Source: Liriodendron chinense
Taxonomy: Eukaryota; Streptophyta; Magnoliopsida; Magnoliales; Magnoliaceae
DNA length: 64,000 nucleotides
Reading direction: 5' to 3'
Assembly (NCBI GenBank): GCA_003013855.2
Contig: ML058407.1
Coordinates: 1,426,001 to 1,490,000, forward strand
In this document: piece by piece, positions 32,717-44,556 of the stretch
Numbering within the stretch: position 1 is the first letter of the stretch
How the letters are laid out: each line of letters opens with the position of its first letter
The notes under the pieces: generated by a model
Databases searched by the model: none
What the model was told of the DNA's origin: nothing
Seen by the model: the letters and a program-made list of their open reading frames with translations, nothing else
Translations under genes and position numbers: made by a program

Positions 32717-33529
32717 ATGGTTAAAAGAAAAATACATGTGCAAAAGAAGGCATTTTTTATAGAGAATGTAAGTGTCATTCTCAACCACGGGATGCCCAAG
32801 AAATACAAAGATCCCAGTTGTCCGACAATATCATGCATAATTGGAGATTACAGGGTGAAACATGCTTTACTCGATCTAGGGGCAAGTGTGAACTTAATCC
32901 CCTTTTCAGTCTATGAACAATTGGGTTTAGGTGAATTAAAACCCACCAAAACCACATTACAACTTGTTGACCGATTGATTCGTATTCCGAGAGGGGTGAT
33001 TGAGGACGTTCTTGTCCAAGTTGACAAAGTTTACTACCCGATGGACTTTATTGTCTTGGACACACGACCCATAGTTAATATTGGCCCCCAAATTCCTGTC
33101 ATACTTGGCTGCCCATTCCTAGCTACATCTAACGCTATCATAAATTGTAGGAGTGGGGTCATACAAATGTCTTTTGGCAATATGACGATTGAGTTGAATG
33201 CTTTCAATGTTGACAACCAACAAGAGGATGAAGATGAGGAGGTCCACGAAATAAACATGATCAATTCTATTATGGAAGATGAATCCCTCTCACCTTTTTA
33301 CTTCGGTCACTTAGACGAAGATGTGACTTACTCCCTTGATGAGAACGATGACATGATAAGGGATATGGTCACACTTTTCGAGTTGGTATCGGCATATGAC
33401 GTTAGCCGAGAGAAGGATGTGGAAACAATACCTTTTTGTGCTGAGAAATCAATTCATATTTCCACACCTTTGTGGATCATGCATACCGAACTCCACCAAC
33501 CCTGGGATGATCCATATTTGCAATACTAA
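32717..33529 (+). pseudogene. Protease region of element C
   Basis: 270-codon open stretch with LLDLGASVNLIPFSVYEQLG and VILGCPFLATSNAIINC (GRP in other copies reads GCP). After the protease it has an acidic linker, then diverges from the A/E/F polyproteins near 33395 and ends at TAA 33527-33529. Confidence 0.84.
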
Positions 33530-33784
33530 TGCCCAGGAAAATCTGAATCGAGGCATATTTTTCCTGATAAATATGATGATGTCTCCTCTTATACATGTGG
33601 TAAAAATATTAAGGAACCCGTTGAAATTCCTTTTTGGGATTTTCATTGGGTTATCTGGATTAATTACACACATGTATATTATAAAGCAGGATATTGGATG
33701 ACGTTACTGCGAAACCTTTTGATCCATCTAATGATTCTGCTTGACTTTATGCTTTTGGATGAGTTGTTAGGATTAACCTCCTAG
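33395..33784 (+). pseudogene. Novel C-terminal segment replacing pol (element C)
   Basis: Counterpart of B 25136-25530. In the gag-protease frame there is one stop (33527-33529) and then 84 open codons to TAG at 33782-33784. Counting codons in B gives exactly the same length and no indel. By eye about 34 of 252 bases differ, yet neither copy has a stop within the 84 codons and four TGG codons are kept. An overlapping reading in another frame is also open for ~64 codons in both, so the coding frame is not settled. Confidence 0.58.
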
Positions 33785-34158
33785 TCTGATGGAGGATGAT
33801 TTTCTAGAATGCTTTCCCATTAGGATTTGCTTTGATAGTTGAATTAGTTGTGAAGTAATCCATCTCCAAAAGTTAATCTTGCCATGGAATATATGCTTCA
33901 GGTGATATCTCTCTTTCTCACTACTTTTTGTTTTGTCATTGCTCTCATGTGTTACATTCATTGTACACGTTCTTACATTGAGGACAATGTAAAGTTTTGG
34001 TTGGGGGGTGAGAGAGATTCCTTAGATGAATCTGCTAGCTTTTGTGACATTTCGAGCAATGATGTAGAAAATTTTCAATTTTTCTAAAATTCAAAACTCT
34101 TTTGGAAAACTTTGATTCTATGCATTCGAGATGATATAAGTATAAGAAAAGGAGATAC
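33785..34158 (+). other. Element C 3' UTR, first part, with internal PPT copy
   Basis: CATTG/CAATG inverted repeat at 33976-33989 and GGTTGGGGGGTG at 33999-34010, as in A, B, E and F. Interrupted by D at 34159. Confidence 0.78.
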
Positions 34159-36146
34159 TGAAATTGCGTCGGGTAGTCTAACACGACACCCTATGCATAC
34201 ACATGCGGAAGCTTAAAGAGCAACCAGAATTATGGCTAAACCTATAGGAGGGGGTGATTAGGACCTTTTTTTAAAAATCTTTTCACCTACTTAACATATT
34301 TAACAAATTGAACTACATAAGCGATAACACTTTGACTTCCAAGCCTAAGTGGGTCCAATCAAAAGACTAGCATATAATAAAATCTATAAACAACCTAGTC
34401 TAAACAAGCATGGATTAATTAAATGATTAAGCTAATGAAGAATCTAATCTATGCTACTCAAATAGACTTCAGTGAGGATGGATCAAGAAGTTCAAGTCTA
34501 CTTGAGGTAGTGAAAGTACATCTTATGAGTGTGGATGTGTCTATCAAGTGCCTAGCATACATTCCTAACTAAGCATTCATAATTAACAAGTTAAACGCAA
34601 TGCATAAGGAGAAATGTGCTCAAGAACAATCACAAACACAACGATGTATAGTGGTTCGATTACTTGTCTACTCCACTCCCGGTTCAAGTACTCAACCCCT
34701 TTGAGCACACCGGCATTCACTGGGGAGTTTAAATCTGGTTCCTCCCAACCAAGGTGTTTTAACTCGGATCCACCCAACCGGGGAGTTTATAGGTTCCTCC
34801 CAACCTACACGTTTGCACCCGTGTTGGTGGCTCCCCCTTGGAGACTTTGTTTAGGCCCGACTAACGTGCCAAGGAACGGCTGACATCCCTAGATTTTAGG
34901 CTCAACTAATAGGCCAAGGATCGGCTAACGACCCTAGGTCGAGTTTGTCAAACAAACTCTACACTCAACTCCTACAGGGAATTGAGTGGATGGACTTCTA
35001 ACAAGACAACCTTACTTGTCGGATTGAGCCCCTTGTTGCGCCGCTTCGGGTTGCTTCTTCTCGCTCTCCCGTGCTTGAATCAGCTCCCCTTGTGCTCCCC
35101 CAATCTTTGACGCCGCTACTTTGCCAAGGCTTCAGCTCCAAGATCAGCTACCTTGCATGTGATGCTCCATTGGAGATGCCCAAGGTGCTAGGGAAGGTAG
35201 GATTGAGATCTCTACAACTTATGGGAATGGGTTACCTAGAGAGTCTCACCTACAACGATCTCATCATAGAGTACTGGATAGGAATATGACTATCAAGATC
35301 AATCCAATCTCTAGAGATCAAAAGAGGGACAAGTGCATCTTCTTCTTGAGCTTTGAATGCCCCATACTTGTGATGAATCACAAGGAAGATCACTTGTTTG
35401 GGTTAGGAATAGGGCTCTTAATGATCTTCAACAATGGTGGCTCCTATCTCCTCAAAATCCCCTCTATTAGCTCAAAAACTGAATCCCCCTCTTAAATAGA
35501 TTTTCTTCCAACGGTCAAAAAACGGGCAGATTCTCGTATCTCCGATTGATCGGAAATATGGTCCGATTGATCGGAGACTAGTCCGATTGATCGGAGTCAT
35601 GTTCGATTGATCGGAGTATAGTCCAGAGAGCTCTCTGGAGGTTTTTCTTATTGATCGGAACATGGTCCGATGGATCGGACGGACCCCTTCCGATGGATCA
35701 GAAGATTGTCCGATTGATCGAAAATATGTCTAATGGATTTTCAATGTTTGCTGGAACAATTTCCGATTGATCGGAGTCCTATTGGAGCCAACGTCCGATT
35801 GATCGGAGATCAATCGGAAACTGCTGTTTGAGCTGTTTTGTTTACAGCAGCTTCCACCTCTTAAATTAGTCTAACTTATCATGTTTTTCATGGAGTTCTA
35901 AGACTAATGATGATGACTAAGGGTATACCTAGTTGGTCCAAGTCATCTAAGAGGCTATGGGTTAGGTTTTGGTCAAGGTTAAGGTACACCAAGGCATCAC
36001 TTTTACCTGTTTCTTCTTCCTTGATGCAGCCGATCCACTTGAGTCTTCGATCTTCATCTTCATTAAGCTCAACCGACACTAGATTCACTGACCTAAGTAA
36101 TTGACAAACAAGGTGCACTAGTATGCCACAGAAAAGTGCACTAACA
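34159..36146. mobile_element. Element D: solo LTR or LTR-like non-autonomous insertion
   Basis: 1988 bp starting TGAAATTGCG and ending CACTAACA, flanked by GATAC at 34154-34158 and 36147-36151. Comparison with A's 3' UTR shows the uninterrupted order around the insertion. No ORF of retroelement type, PBS or PPT is visible, so a solo LTR (Copia-like, judging from the GTGGTTCGAT and CTCCACTCCCGG phrases common in such LTRs) is the best guess. Orientation uncertain. Confidence 0.75.
35541..35817. repeat. TCCGATTGATCGGA near-palindrome array in element D
   Basis: About ten copies or variants of TCCGATTGATCGGA, the first four at 35541, 35562, 35582 and 35602 (~20-bp spacing), the rest more scattered. 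The last is followed by the inverted form AGATCAATCGGA. Confidence 0.85.
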
Positions 36147-36151
36147 GATAC

Positions 36152-36252
36152 AAAGTGAGGGATGTTGCAAGCTTTGAATTTCTCTTAATATAATGGTTTT
36201 ATATGTGAATTCACCTATTTTTATGATTGATAGAAAATTTGAACACCTTTTG
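36152..36252 (+). other. Element C 3' UTR, second part
   Basis: Aligns with A from ~21617 to ~21714, up to GAACACTTTT, where T2 begins. Expected T2 target copy TTTTG at 36248-36252. Confidence 0.78.
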
Positions 36253-39200
36253 TGTCACGCCCCAAACCCGGAGACCGAGCTCACTAAATTCCCGATCGCC
36301 GACCTTGGTGCCAACAGCCTCCGTAGTACCCCATTCTCGGCTCCTAGCTCTCATGTGCCAGGTTCCGATCCTGGGATCCTACCAAGAGGATTTTCAGGGT
36401 AAATTTTTTTTTTTGTACAGGAGCATAATCAAAACCATAAAACATCATCAAATATCCACTAATGAGTTTGTTGAGTATAGTGCTGGAAAGGGAAATACAA
36501 CATGAAGCAGAAGTCCAAAATATCAGGTACATGAACCGCGCTCAACGCTGCTTATATGCCCTAGTACCTGCAGTGTAAACAAACGCGCATGAGCTTCCTA
36601 CGAAGCTCAGTAGAGTGCGTGTGTGCGCGTGTGATGCATATGACAAGTATACAGATATCAGAGTAAGCGAAAGTAGTAGAGGGCTAAGTTACCAAGTTCA
36701 TGAATGCTATCAGCCATCCTAAGGTTATGCGATGCAAGGGCCAACATGGCCGAGTGTTACATGCTAGAGATGCAATGCAAACATGTCAATCCTCAACTGA
36801 TCCACATATCAAAATAGTTCTCATCTGGGACATCACCGGGGTCTAGTATACTCTAATACTGGCCGCCGCACATCGCGCGCATAACCAAGCGAGTAGAAAA
36901 GACCTCACTATCCGCCTCATCAGTGGTATGCCAATGCCCACCCGGCTCGCCAATAGCGGACCCATTCCATGAGCTGGTCAGACTCGACCTAGCTTACAGC
37001 CCACTGCACCCAGGCGGATAAGGTCACACCCCTTTCCAACCGACCTCGACACAGTGGGAGACGCGGCCTACTGGTATTTGGCACACGGGCGCTCATGTTA
37101 TCCACTCGGTCTCGACGCTGGAGCATCCTACTGGTACCACAGGGTTTAGGGACTTTCACCCAAGGACATCCATAGCACTCACGTACTAGAACAAGTTTCA
37201 GGTGTCCAATACTGCCAGCCATGATGTGACTATGGTGGCCACCACCCCAATGTTGCTGGGTGTGAAAGCGATCGTGACATACATAATGCGAAATGCATGA
37301 GTCATACAATTCAAATCATGCACCAAACTTACGCATACTGCGCAATCATGTGGGGCGACCCTGTCTCACACGGGTCCCCTAAGTATAACAAGCCAACTAG
37401 CATATGCTATGGTTAATCCTGATCCATAACAGGCATACAAATGATGCGTGTGGGCATATGAATGAGCATGATATTCATTATACAAGCATGTTATCAGTGT
37501 GACATATCAAGCTAATCATACTAGCATGTTACCAAAACGTATCAGGTAGCATTGGCCTTAAAAGGCCCAATATATATAGAGAGAGTGGGACCCGGACTGT
37601 GGGTCCCATTGGACATGTAAAGGTCTTCGTGGCATAGCCCACTTGAGACCACATCGGCCCCATACTTGGGCCTGCATATACAAGATAGGCCGTCGAAATA
37701 TGTGTACGGCATGGATAAATCATATATATTAAAGAAGGAACCATGGTGGGCATCAATGACCACTATTCCCTACGGGTGTGGTCCATCTAACATCTGAATT
37801 TGCCTCATTGTTGGGGCCGTATCTAAAATAATATGGAAAAATAGATAGGCAGCATGAATAAAACAGATACATCATGGTGGAGCTAATAGATACATCACGT
37901 TGGGACCCATAGGGTGGGCCACCTGCTGGGCAGCGTGGTACCCATCTGGTCCCAATAAGTTTTGAATCAAGCAGGTATTTGTGTTTTCTCCTTCATCCAC
38001 ATCCATGTGATCTTATGAACAGATTGGATGGCAAATAAACATCACTGTAGAACTTGGAAAGCTTTCAACGTTGGAAATCATTATCCCCACTGTGGCATGG
38101 TCCACTTGACATTAGGATATGCTTAAATTTTGGGCCCAGCCACTTATGAATAGGTTGGGTGACAAATAAACATCATTGTAGGACTGGGAAGGTTTCAATG
38201 GTGGAGATCATTATTTCCACTGTTGTTCCGTGGCATGGCCCACTTACCATTTGGATATGCTTAAATTTTGGGCTTAGCCACTAAGATGAGCTGGAAAAAC
38301 ATATGGAGGGAATAGATAAGGCACATACATTCTAGGTGGGCCCAATGAGTGGGGCCCATGGTGACGCCCACAAGGCTGCTGGGCAGCAGCGTCCCCTGGA
38401 CACTGTTTGTCCAGTGATCGTTTTTTTTTTTTACAAGCGGGGTCCACAGAAGTTCCCGATCAAGCTGATATTTTTGTTTTCCCTTCTCCCCTGCATGTGT
38501 GAACTTATGAACAGGTTGGATCTCAAATAAACATCATGGTGGGCCATAAGAAGGTTTCAACGGTAGGGCCGCTGTCCCTACTATTTTCTGTGGTGGGGCC
38601 CCCTTGAGACTTGGATCTAACTCATTCTTGGGATCATGCCCTAAAATGATCTCCCCAAATGGATGGACGGTGTGGATACAGCACATACATCATGGTGGGA
38701 CCCACGAGTGGGCCACCAGCTGGCATGAGCCAGCGTCCTGGACGCTGGTACTCCCCGCGTCAGAGGCACCTCTGCCTCTTCTTTACTTTTTCTTCTTCTT
38801 TTCTTTTTTTTTTATTTATCCATGCTTTTCATCGAGTGGGGCCCACATAAGGGTGATCCACTCCGTCTATCAGCTGGGCCATCTCATTTTGGGCCCAATG
38901 AGCCCAATATTGGGTATATGATTTGGTCTAGAAACTTCAAAGTGGGACGAAGAATTTCTGACAGTAGAAATCATTATTTCCACTGTTTTATGCGGTGCGG
39001 TCCACTTAAGATTTGGATCGGCTTCATATTTTGGCCCTGGCCCTAAAATGATCTGGGAAAATAGATGGACGACGCAGATGGAACACAATCATCAAGGTGG
39101 GTCCCACGAGTGGGGACCCCATTACGGCGTCCACGTGACGTTGGACGTTCCAGCGTCAGAATGTCCAGCGTCTCGACGTCCATTGCCATTTTTTTTTGTG

Positions 39201-39975
39201 CTTATCTCAAGTGGGGCCCACTTAGGGACAATCCACCCCATTCATCATGTTCCCCAGATCGTTGGGGTCCTAACAAGCCCAATATTTGGCAGGTGATGTG
39301 GTCCACAAACATCACGGTGGGCCCAAGAAACCTCAACAGTAGGCTTCATTAGCCTCACTGTTTTCAATGGTGTGGTCCACCTGAGATCTGGATCTTCTTC
39401 ATTTTTGGCGTCTAGCCATAAATTAGGCTAGAGAAACAGACGGACGGTGTGGATCAACTCATACATCAAGGTGGGTCCCACGTGTGGGAACCTGTTCCAC
39501 GCCCAAAATGGCTAGCCCTGCTGGACAGCAGCGTCCTCTGGACGCTGTCTGTCCAGCGGGTAAACTTCCTCTTATATATATATATATTATTACTATTATT
39601 ATTATTAAGTTGTGGGGCTCATTCATGGATGATCCAATCCATCCATCAGGTTGTCCACCACCAGATGGGCCCAAAAGAAAAGGAAAATGAAAGGAAATAA
39701 GAAAATGGGGGATTTATGTCCCCCTTGCACTCACCTCGAAGGATGGACGGTTGGATTGGATCAGGTTGACGATCGGACGATCCGGACAGTCCGGATGATG
39801 GTTGGGGCCCTCCAAGCTTGGATCTCCACCCTCAATCTCTCTAATCTCTCTCTTGATCACTCAAATCTCTCTCTTCTCTCAAATCTTTCTCTTTCTCTCT
39901 CCTTTCTCTTCTTGCAAATATGGGAAGTGAGAAGGCTCCTCTCCCCCCTACGTATGCACTTGTATGGGGGGGGGG

Positions 39976-40027
<52 letters not shown>

Positions 40028-40455
40028 CATAGGGGGTGATGATGGCTAGCATGGGAGAGGGGTATGGGGGTATGGGTAGAGTTGACTTTGGGAGGTGAGA
40101 GAGGGATGGGGGGTATGGGGTGTGTAGAGTAGGGGTATGGGTGAGAGTGATGGTGATGGATTTGATTGATTTGACATGATCTTGGAATTTGTGCAAGTGG
40201 GGCCCACGCCACACGCGCGTTGTGCGGCCCATCTTGGATTACGCAATCGATCATAACTTTCACACCGGGTATCGCAATGGGGCGTGCCGCGCAGCGTTGG
40301 AATCGCAGCGCCTACACGGTCACCGGGGTATAGGTCTTGGGTCGATGCGGTACTAAAATAGGGTCGCAATGAAGGCTCGCTAATCTAGTCCATCAGGGAC
40401 GTACCAGCACAAAAAATTAAGCGTACGGAGGGCAAATAAGGGTACGGGTCATACA
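36253..40455 (-). repeat. Element T2 3' LTR (4203 bp)
   Basis: Same plan as T's LTR: unique part, ~130-bp repeats and four diverged modules (starting near 38285, 38640, 39050 and 39415). On the plus strand it ends GGGTCATACA. Confidence 0.93.
39966..40025. repeat. G run and (AG)n microsatellite
   Basis: A run of 13 G followed by ~23 AG units in the T2 LTR, at the position where T has only CT-rich sequence upstream of the start ATGG. A length-variable site. Confidence 0.9.
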
Positions 40456-40470
40456 ACTCTCCCCTCCTAA
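40456..40470 (-). promoter_or_regulatory. Element T2 polypurine tract
   Basis: Minus strand TTAGGAGGGGAGAGT next to the LTR start TGTATGACCC. Confidence 0.83.
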
Positions 40471-40588
40471 CAAAAAATTTCATCCTCGAAATTTGCAATA
40501 CAACCCAAACTAGCCGAAGATCATAAAAAAAAGGGAATCGCATCACTATATACGCATATCGAATCGAAAAGCAATCGTATAGATACAA

Positions 40589-40613
40589 TCAATCATAAAA
40601 AAGATGAGGATAA
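40589..40613 (-). pseudogene. Last codons of T2 gag-pol, separated by element E
   Basis: TGA stop and the preceding codons of the chromodomain tail. The frame continues at 50239 on the other side of E. GATAA here is duplicated at 50234-50238. Confidence 0.85.
40609..40613. repeat. Target site duplication of element E (GATAA)
   Basis: Second copy at 50234-50238. In T the uninterrupted sequence at 5374-5378 has one GATAA. Confidence 0.95.
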
Positions 40614-42009
40614 TGTTGAACCTCAAATTTATACATTACATTGCCCATTACACGACAAGGTTTGCATGATTTTCATGGTTTAAAGGCCCACCTAACACAT
40701 GTTTTGTGATTATAGGGATGAGAGCGGACTTCATTCAATTACAAGCCAAAAGAACGCTTCTAGAGCTTTTGGATGAAGATGAAAGAAGACCAAAGAAAGG
40801 AGAAAGAAAAGAGAAGAGAGAGAAGAAGAAAAAGGAGAAAAAGAAGAGAAGAAGAATCAAATGGAAGACAGGCCGACCGGTCAAGACCGGTCGGCCATGA
40901 AGGCTGATCATATTGATGAAGGGCCGACCGGTCATGACCGGTCGGCCATGCTCTCTGGACAAGGTGGAAACAAAGCCCGACCGGTCATGACCGGTCGGGC
41001 ATGCACGCTGGACTGTGGACAGGTCTGTCCGACCGGTCTTGACTAGTCGGCAGCACCCCCTGGAATGATTGAAAGACTAGTCCGACCGGTCACGACCGGT
41101 CGGCTCTGCGTATGGAAAGTCCTTTCTATATTAGGACTCCGAAAATTGCTGCGCAATGCGTAGTCTTTCGCAGAATCCGACGCAAGGGAGGTTTCTTGCT
41201 ATAAAAGGACACCTAGGGGCTCTCCCTAAGGGATCAGAGAAGCTAAGGGACGTGGGTTTAGAGAGTGAAAGCGATTGTGGAGCGGCTGCAACTCTCCTAA
41301 TTGGGTTTTTCTTAGTTTATGCTTTTATTTCAGAGTTTTTAGTTATAGCATGACAATGCTCGACTAGAACCTCTCAGCTAAGGCTAAGAGGTGAAGCTTG
41401 TAGCTTATTCCATGTTGATTTCAGTTTAATTCAAGTAATTTACATTCAAGTTTGGATTTTTGCATGCTTTAGTTCCAAAAAGTGGTAGTTTGAGACGTTT
41501 TATCTGAGTTTATGTGCTCCGGACATGAGTTACTTTTAATTCTCTGAGATTATCATGTTTGTTTATCTAAATTCGGATTATAGTAATCCTTGAGCAGGCC
41601 ATAGTCTAGAGACATGGCTGTTACTCTGCAGGCTATAGTTTTGAGTTTTGTATTGATTGAATGGAACTAGAACTTGGAAGTTCAATTTGAATGTGATTGA
41701 ATGTGTGTGAATGCCTTATTTTCCAACCAGATGAGAGATAGGACTTCAATTCTAGTTGTGTTCTCTACTTGGATTGACTGAATTGACATGGGATTGCTAC
41801 AAGTGGATCTTTAAAAGCCTTAGTACTTTATATCTCTGATTTTTCATTAAGTTCCTGTTTTAAGTAAACATTCAATTGAATCTGAATTTCCTCTATAAAA
41901 CTGAGTTGCTGGAGTGATTTGGGAGCTGTTACTATTTCCTTGTGGATCGACCTCGGTCTTACCGAGTTTTATTACTACATCACAGCCTTACACTTGAGGC
42001 GAGCGAACA
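40614..42009 (+). repeat. Element E 5' LTR (1396 bp)
   Basis: Begins TGTTGAACCTC, ends GCGAACA. A GA-rich run (~40770-40865) precedes the ACCGGT palindromes. TATAAAAGG at 41200-41208. The U5 stem-loop is at 41952-41966. No HSE trimer is seen here. Confidence 0.95.
40871..41103 (+). promoter_or_regulatory. Five large ACCGGTC palindromes in element E LTR
   Basis: At 40871-40896, 40922-40947, 40975-41000, 41029-41050 and 41082-41103. The second and third are perfect 26-bp palindromes, with arms GGCCGACCGGTCA and GCCCGACCGGTCA. The first has a 2-nt centre, the fourth a decayed arm, and the fifth a single off-centre change. Most carry CCGAC on both strands, the core of the DRE/CRT site bound by DREB/CBF factors. 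They end ~97 bp upstream of the TATA box. The 3' LTR array is at 49095-49327. Confidence 0.7.
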
Positions 42010-42015
42010 AGTTTT

Positions 42016-42033
42016 TGGCGCCGTTGCCGGGGA
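42016..42033 (+). promoter_or_regulatory. Element E primer-binding site (tRNA-Asp)
   Basis: TGGCGCCGTTGCCGGGGA, 6 nt after the LTR. Confidence 0.94.
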
Positions 42034-42260
42034 ATTAGACAACGATTTTCGAATAGTTTCAGTGGCTGTAGAAGTAGCAGTCGATAGTTTTTCTGATTTT
42101 CTTAGAACTAACAAGTTTTTCTGTTTTGTAGGAATTTTTCTCTAGTTCAAGCGCATCAGGTGATACCTTTCTAACTTAGCTTCTGCAGAATTTTTTTAGA
42201 TTAGTTTCAGATTTCAGTTTTCTAGGATAGGATTAGTTTCAGTTTCTGGTTGAGTGGTTT
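42034..42260 (+). other. Element E 5' leader
   Basis: Only ~230 bp, T-rich, not similar to the A/B/C leader. Nothing else seen. Confidence 0.65.
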
Positions 42261-44556
42261 ATGTCCCGTTGGGAACGTAATCACTCAAATCGTCTCCAAT
42301 CTGAAGGTGGTTTAGTTGGACCATTGTCAGTCCATAGACGAGTCCGGAATTATCAAGAGCATTGTGAAAATTTGGGGAATATGGATCAAACACCTGCTAA
42401 GGAATCCTCCCCCCCCCCCCCCCCCCCCTACTCCAACTACAAACGCAAATCAGGAAGGAGTAGGAGAGAATGAGGTACAAAATGTTCCTCCAATGAGATC
42501 ATTACGGGACTACTTACAACCTGCCCGTGCAATTACACCTTCTTGCATAGTTCTACCAGCAAACGGTGGAACCTTTGATATAAAACCGGGCGTAATTCAA
42601 CTTCTACCTAAATTCCATGGGCTGGACTCAGACCGCCCATACTTACACTTGCAAGAATTTGAAGAAGTGTTGGCCACCTTGCATTACACCAATGTTTCCG
42701 ATGATACTATCAGACTTAAACTCTTTCCCTTCACCTTGAAAGAAAGAGCCAAAGATTGGCTTCACTCTCTTAGACCACACTCGATTAGGACATGGGTTGA
42801 GATGAACCGGGAATTCTTGAAAAAGTTCTTCCCGGCTCATAAAACGAACACCCTTCGAAGAGCCATAATGAATTTTTCGGCTAAAGAGGGTGAATCCTTT
42901 TTCCAATGTTGGGAACGATTTAAGGAACTCCTGCTTGCTTGCCCACATCATGGCTATGAGAGTTGGCGAGTTATAAATTTTTTCAATGATGGATTAAGTT
43001 CCAATATGCGCCAATTTGTGGAAATGATGTGCAATGGCGAGTTTATGAGTAAAAATCCAGATGAGGCTTGGAGTTACTTGGACATGTTGGCTGAAAACGC
43101 CCAATCTTGGGATACCTCAGATAAACCCAAGAACCCCAAGCCCACTCAAGAGAAAGGAGGAATATATGTCCTTAAAGAGGAAGATGATGTGAATGCAAGC
43201 ATAGCTAACCTCACAAGGAAGGTTGAGGCCATGGAACTTAGCAAAAGTGGAGTTCCCAAGTCCAAGGAAGCTGTTGAAACCACATGTGGGATTTGCCTCA
43301 CTGATTTACACGCTACGCAAGATTGTCCCACAATTCCTGCATTTCAGGAAGTGCTACATGAGACAGCAAATGCCACATATGGTTATCAACGGCCCTTCAA
43401 TGGACCGGTAGGTAATACGTACAATGAGAGTTGGAAGAACCACCCAAATTTCAATTGGAAGAATGCTCCTACGGGCAATCCTACCAACTCCCAAAGAGGG
43501 CCACCCATGCAAAGTATGGCCCCACCTCAATTCTCATTGGAGGATACCTTGAAAGCGTTTATGCAAGGGCAAGCGCAAATAAATGAATCAAATCAGCAAA
43601 TGTTCCAAGAGCTGAAAGTCTCGGTTGATGAGATTAAGGGACGCTTGAATGCTAGGGAAGGGACCTTTCCAGCCCAACCTCAGCCCAATCCAAGGCAAGT
43701 ACATGAAGTAAGCATCCCTAATCCTTCCAACCAAAACATGGAGCAAGCTAAATCCATTACCACCCTTAGAAGTGGTAAACAAATTGACAAAACTATTCCG
43801 GTGAAGGTCGATGAGCCTAATGATCCGGTAAATTCTGAGGATGAAAATGGATCTAACTTAGCCCCACAACAACCGGAACGCATTTACAAGCCCGTAGCAC
43901 GATTCCCTTCGAGATTGGTTGCCCCAAAATCTCTCCCAAATTCTCAAGATATTCTAGAGATTTTCAGACAAGTCAAGATCAATATCCCTTTGCTTGATGC
44001 CATCAAACAAATTCCCTCTTATGCCAAGTTTCTAAAAGACCTATGCACAACAAAATGCAAATATAATGTGCAGCAAAAGGCCTTCTTAACTGAGCAAGTT
44101 AGTGCCATCCTCACTCAAAAGACCCCCCCAAAATTCAAAGATCCCGGTAGTCCCACCGTCTCATGTATCATTGGAGACTACCGGATTGAACGTGCCTTGT
44201 TAGACTTGGGGGCGAGTGTGAACTTGATCCCATACTCGATATATGAGCAATTGGGTCTTGGTGAATTAAAACCCACCAAAACCACATTACAACTCGCTGA
44301 TAGATCTATCCGTGTACTGAGGGGGATAGTTGAGGATGTTCTAGTCCAAGTTGACAAATTCTACTACCCGGTAGATTTTATAGTCTTGGACACACAACCG
44401 GTTTTGGATGCTAGCACCCAAATACCGGTAATATTAGGCCGCCCATTCCTTACCACATCAAACGCAATCATCAATTGCCGGAATGGGGTGATGCAACTAT
44501 CTTTTAGGAAACATGACACTAGAGGTGAATGTGTTTCACTTGGGCAAAAGACATAG
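42261..44556 (+). pseudogene. gag and protease of element E, two frame breaks
   Basis: The likely start is MSRWERNHSNRL at 42261, which aligns with MPHWARDSNNRL of A, B and C. That frame stops at 42473. The main frame, open to 44556, is entered at the poly-C run 42409-42428, so the two parts are one base out of register. The main part carries the capsid region, a zinc knuckle CGICLTDLHATQDC (~43285-43330), the KINIPLLDAIKQI motif and protease with LLDLGASVNLIP near 44200. A one-base gain near 44507 then throws the frame out before the linker to RT. Confidence 0.88.
42409..42428 (+). repeat. Run of 20 C in the gag of element E
   Basis: Homopolymer coding for Pro at the point where the N-terminal Gag frame and the main Gag-protease frame are offset by one base. 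Either a real slippage mutation, an assembly length error, or a slippery site. Confidence 0.9.

Larger units (their letters stand above)
28695..36252 (+). mobile_element. Element C: pol-less Athila-like retrotransposon, interrupted by D and T2
   Basis: Visible: 5' LTR, intact PBS, leader, gag, protease, the novel pol-replacing segment and part of the 3' UTR (to 34158 and 36152-36252). The rest of the 3' UTR and the 3' LTR lie beyond T2, outside the window. It has the same structure as B, with the same novel segment, but the LTR differs from B's downstream of ~55 bp and coding divergence is appreciable. Confidence 0.87.

Noticed and set aside
34614..34883. Small ORF in element D as a host gene
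   Set aside because: No recognisable domain, no splice or codon evidence, and it lies inside a TSD-flanked LTR-like insertion.
40871..41103. CRISPR-like regular array
   Set aside because: Palindromes at ~50-bp spacing superficially resemble repeats and spacers, but the context is a plant LTR promoter and the repeats vary in sequence and length.
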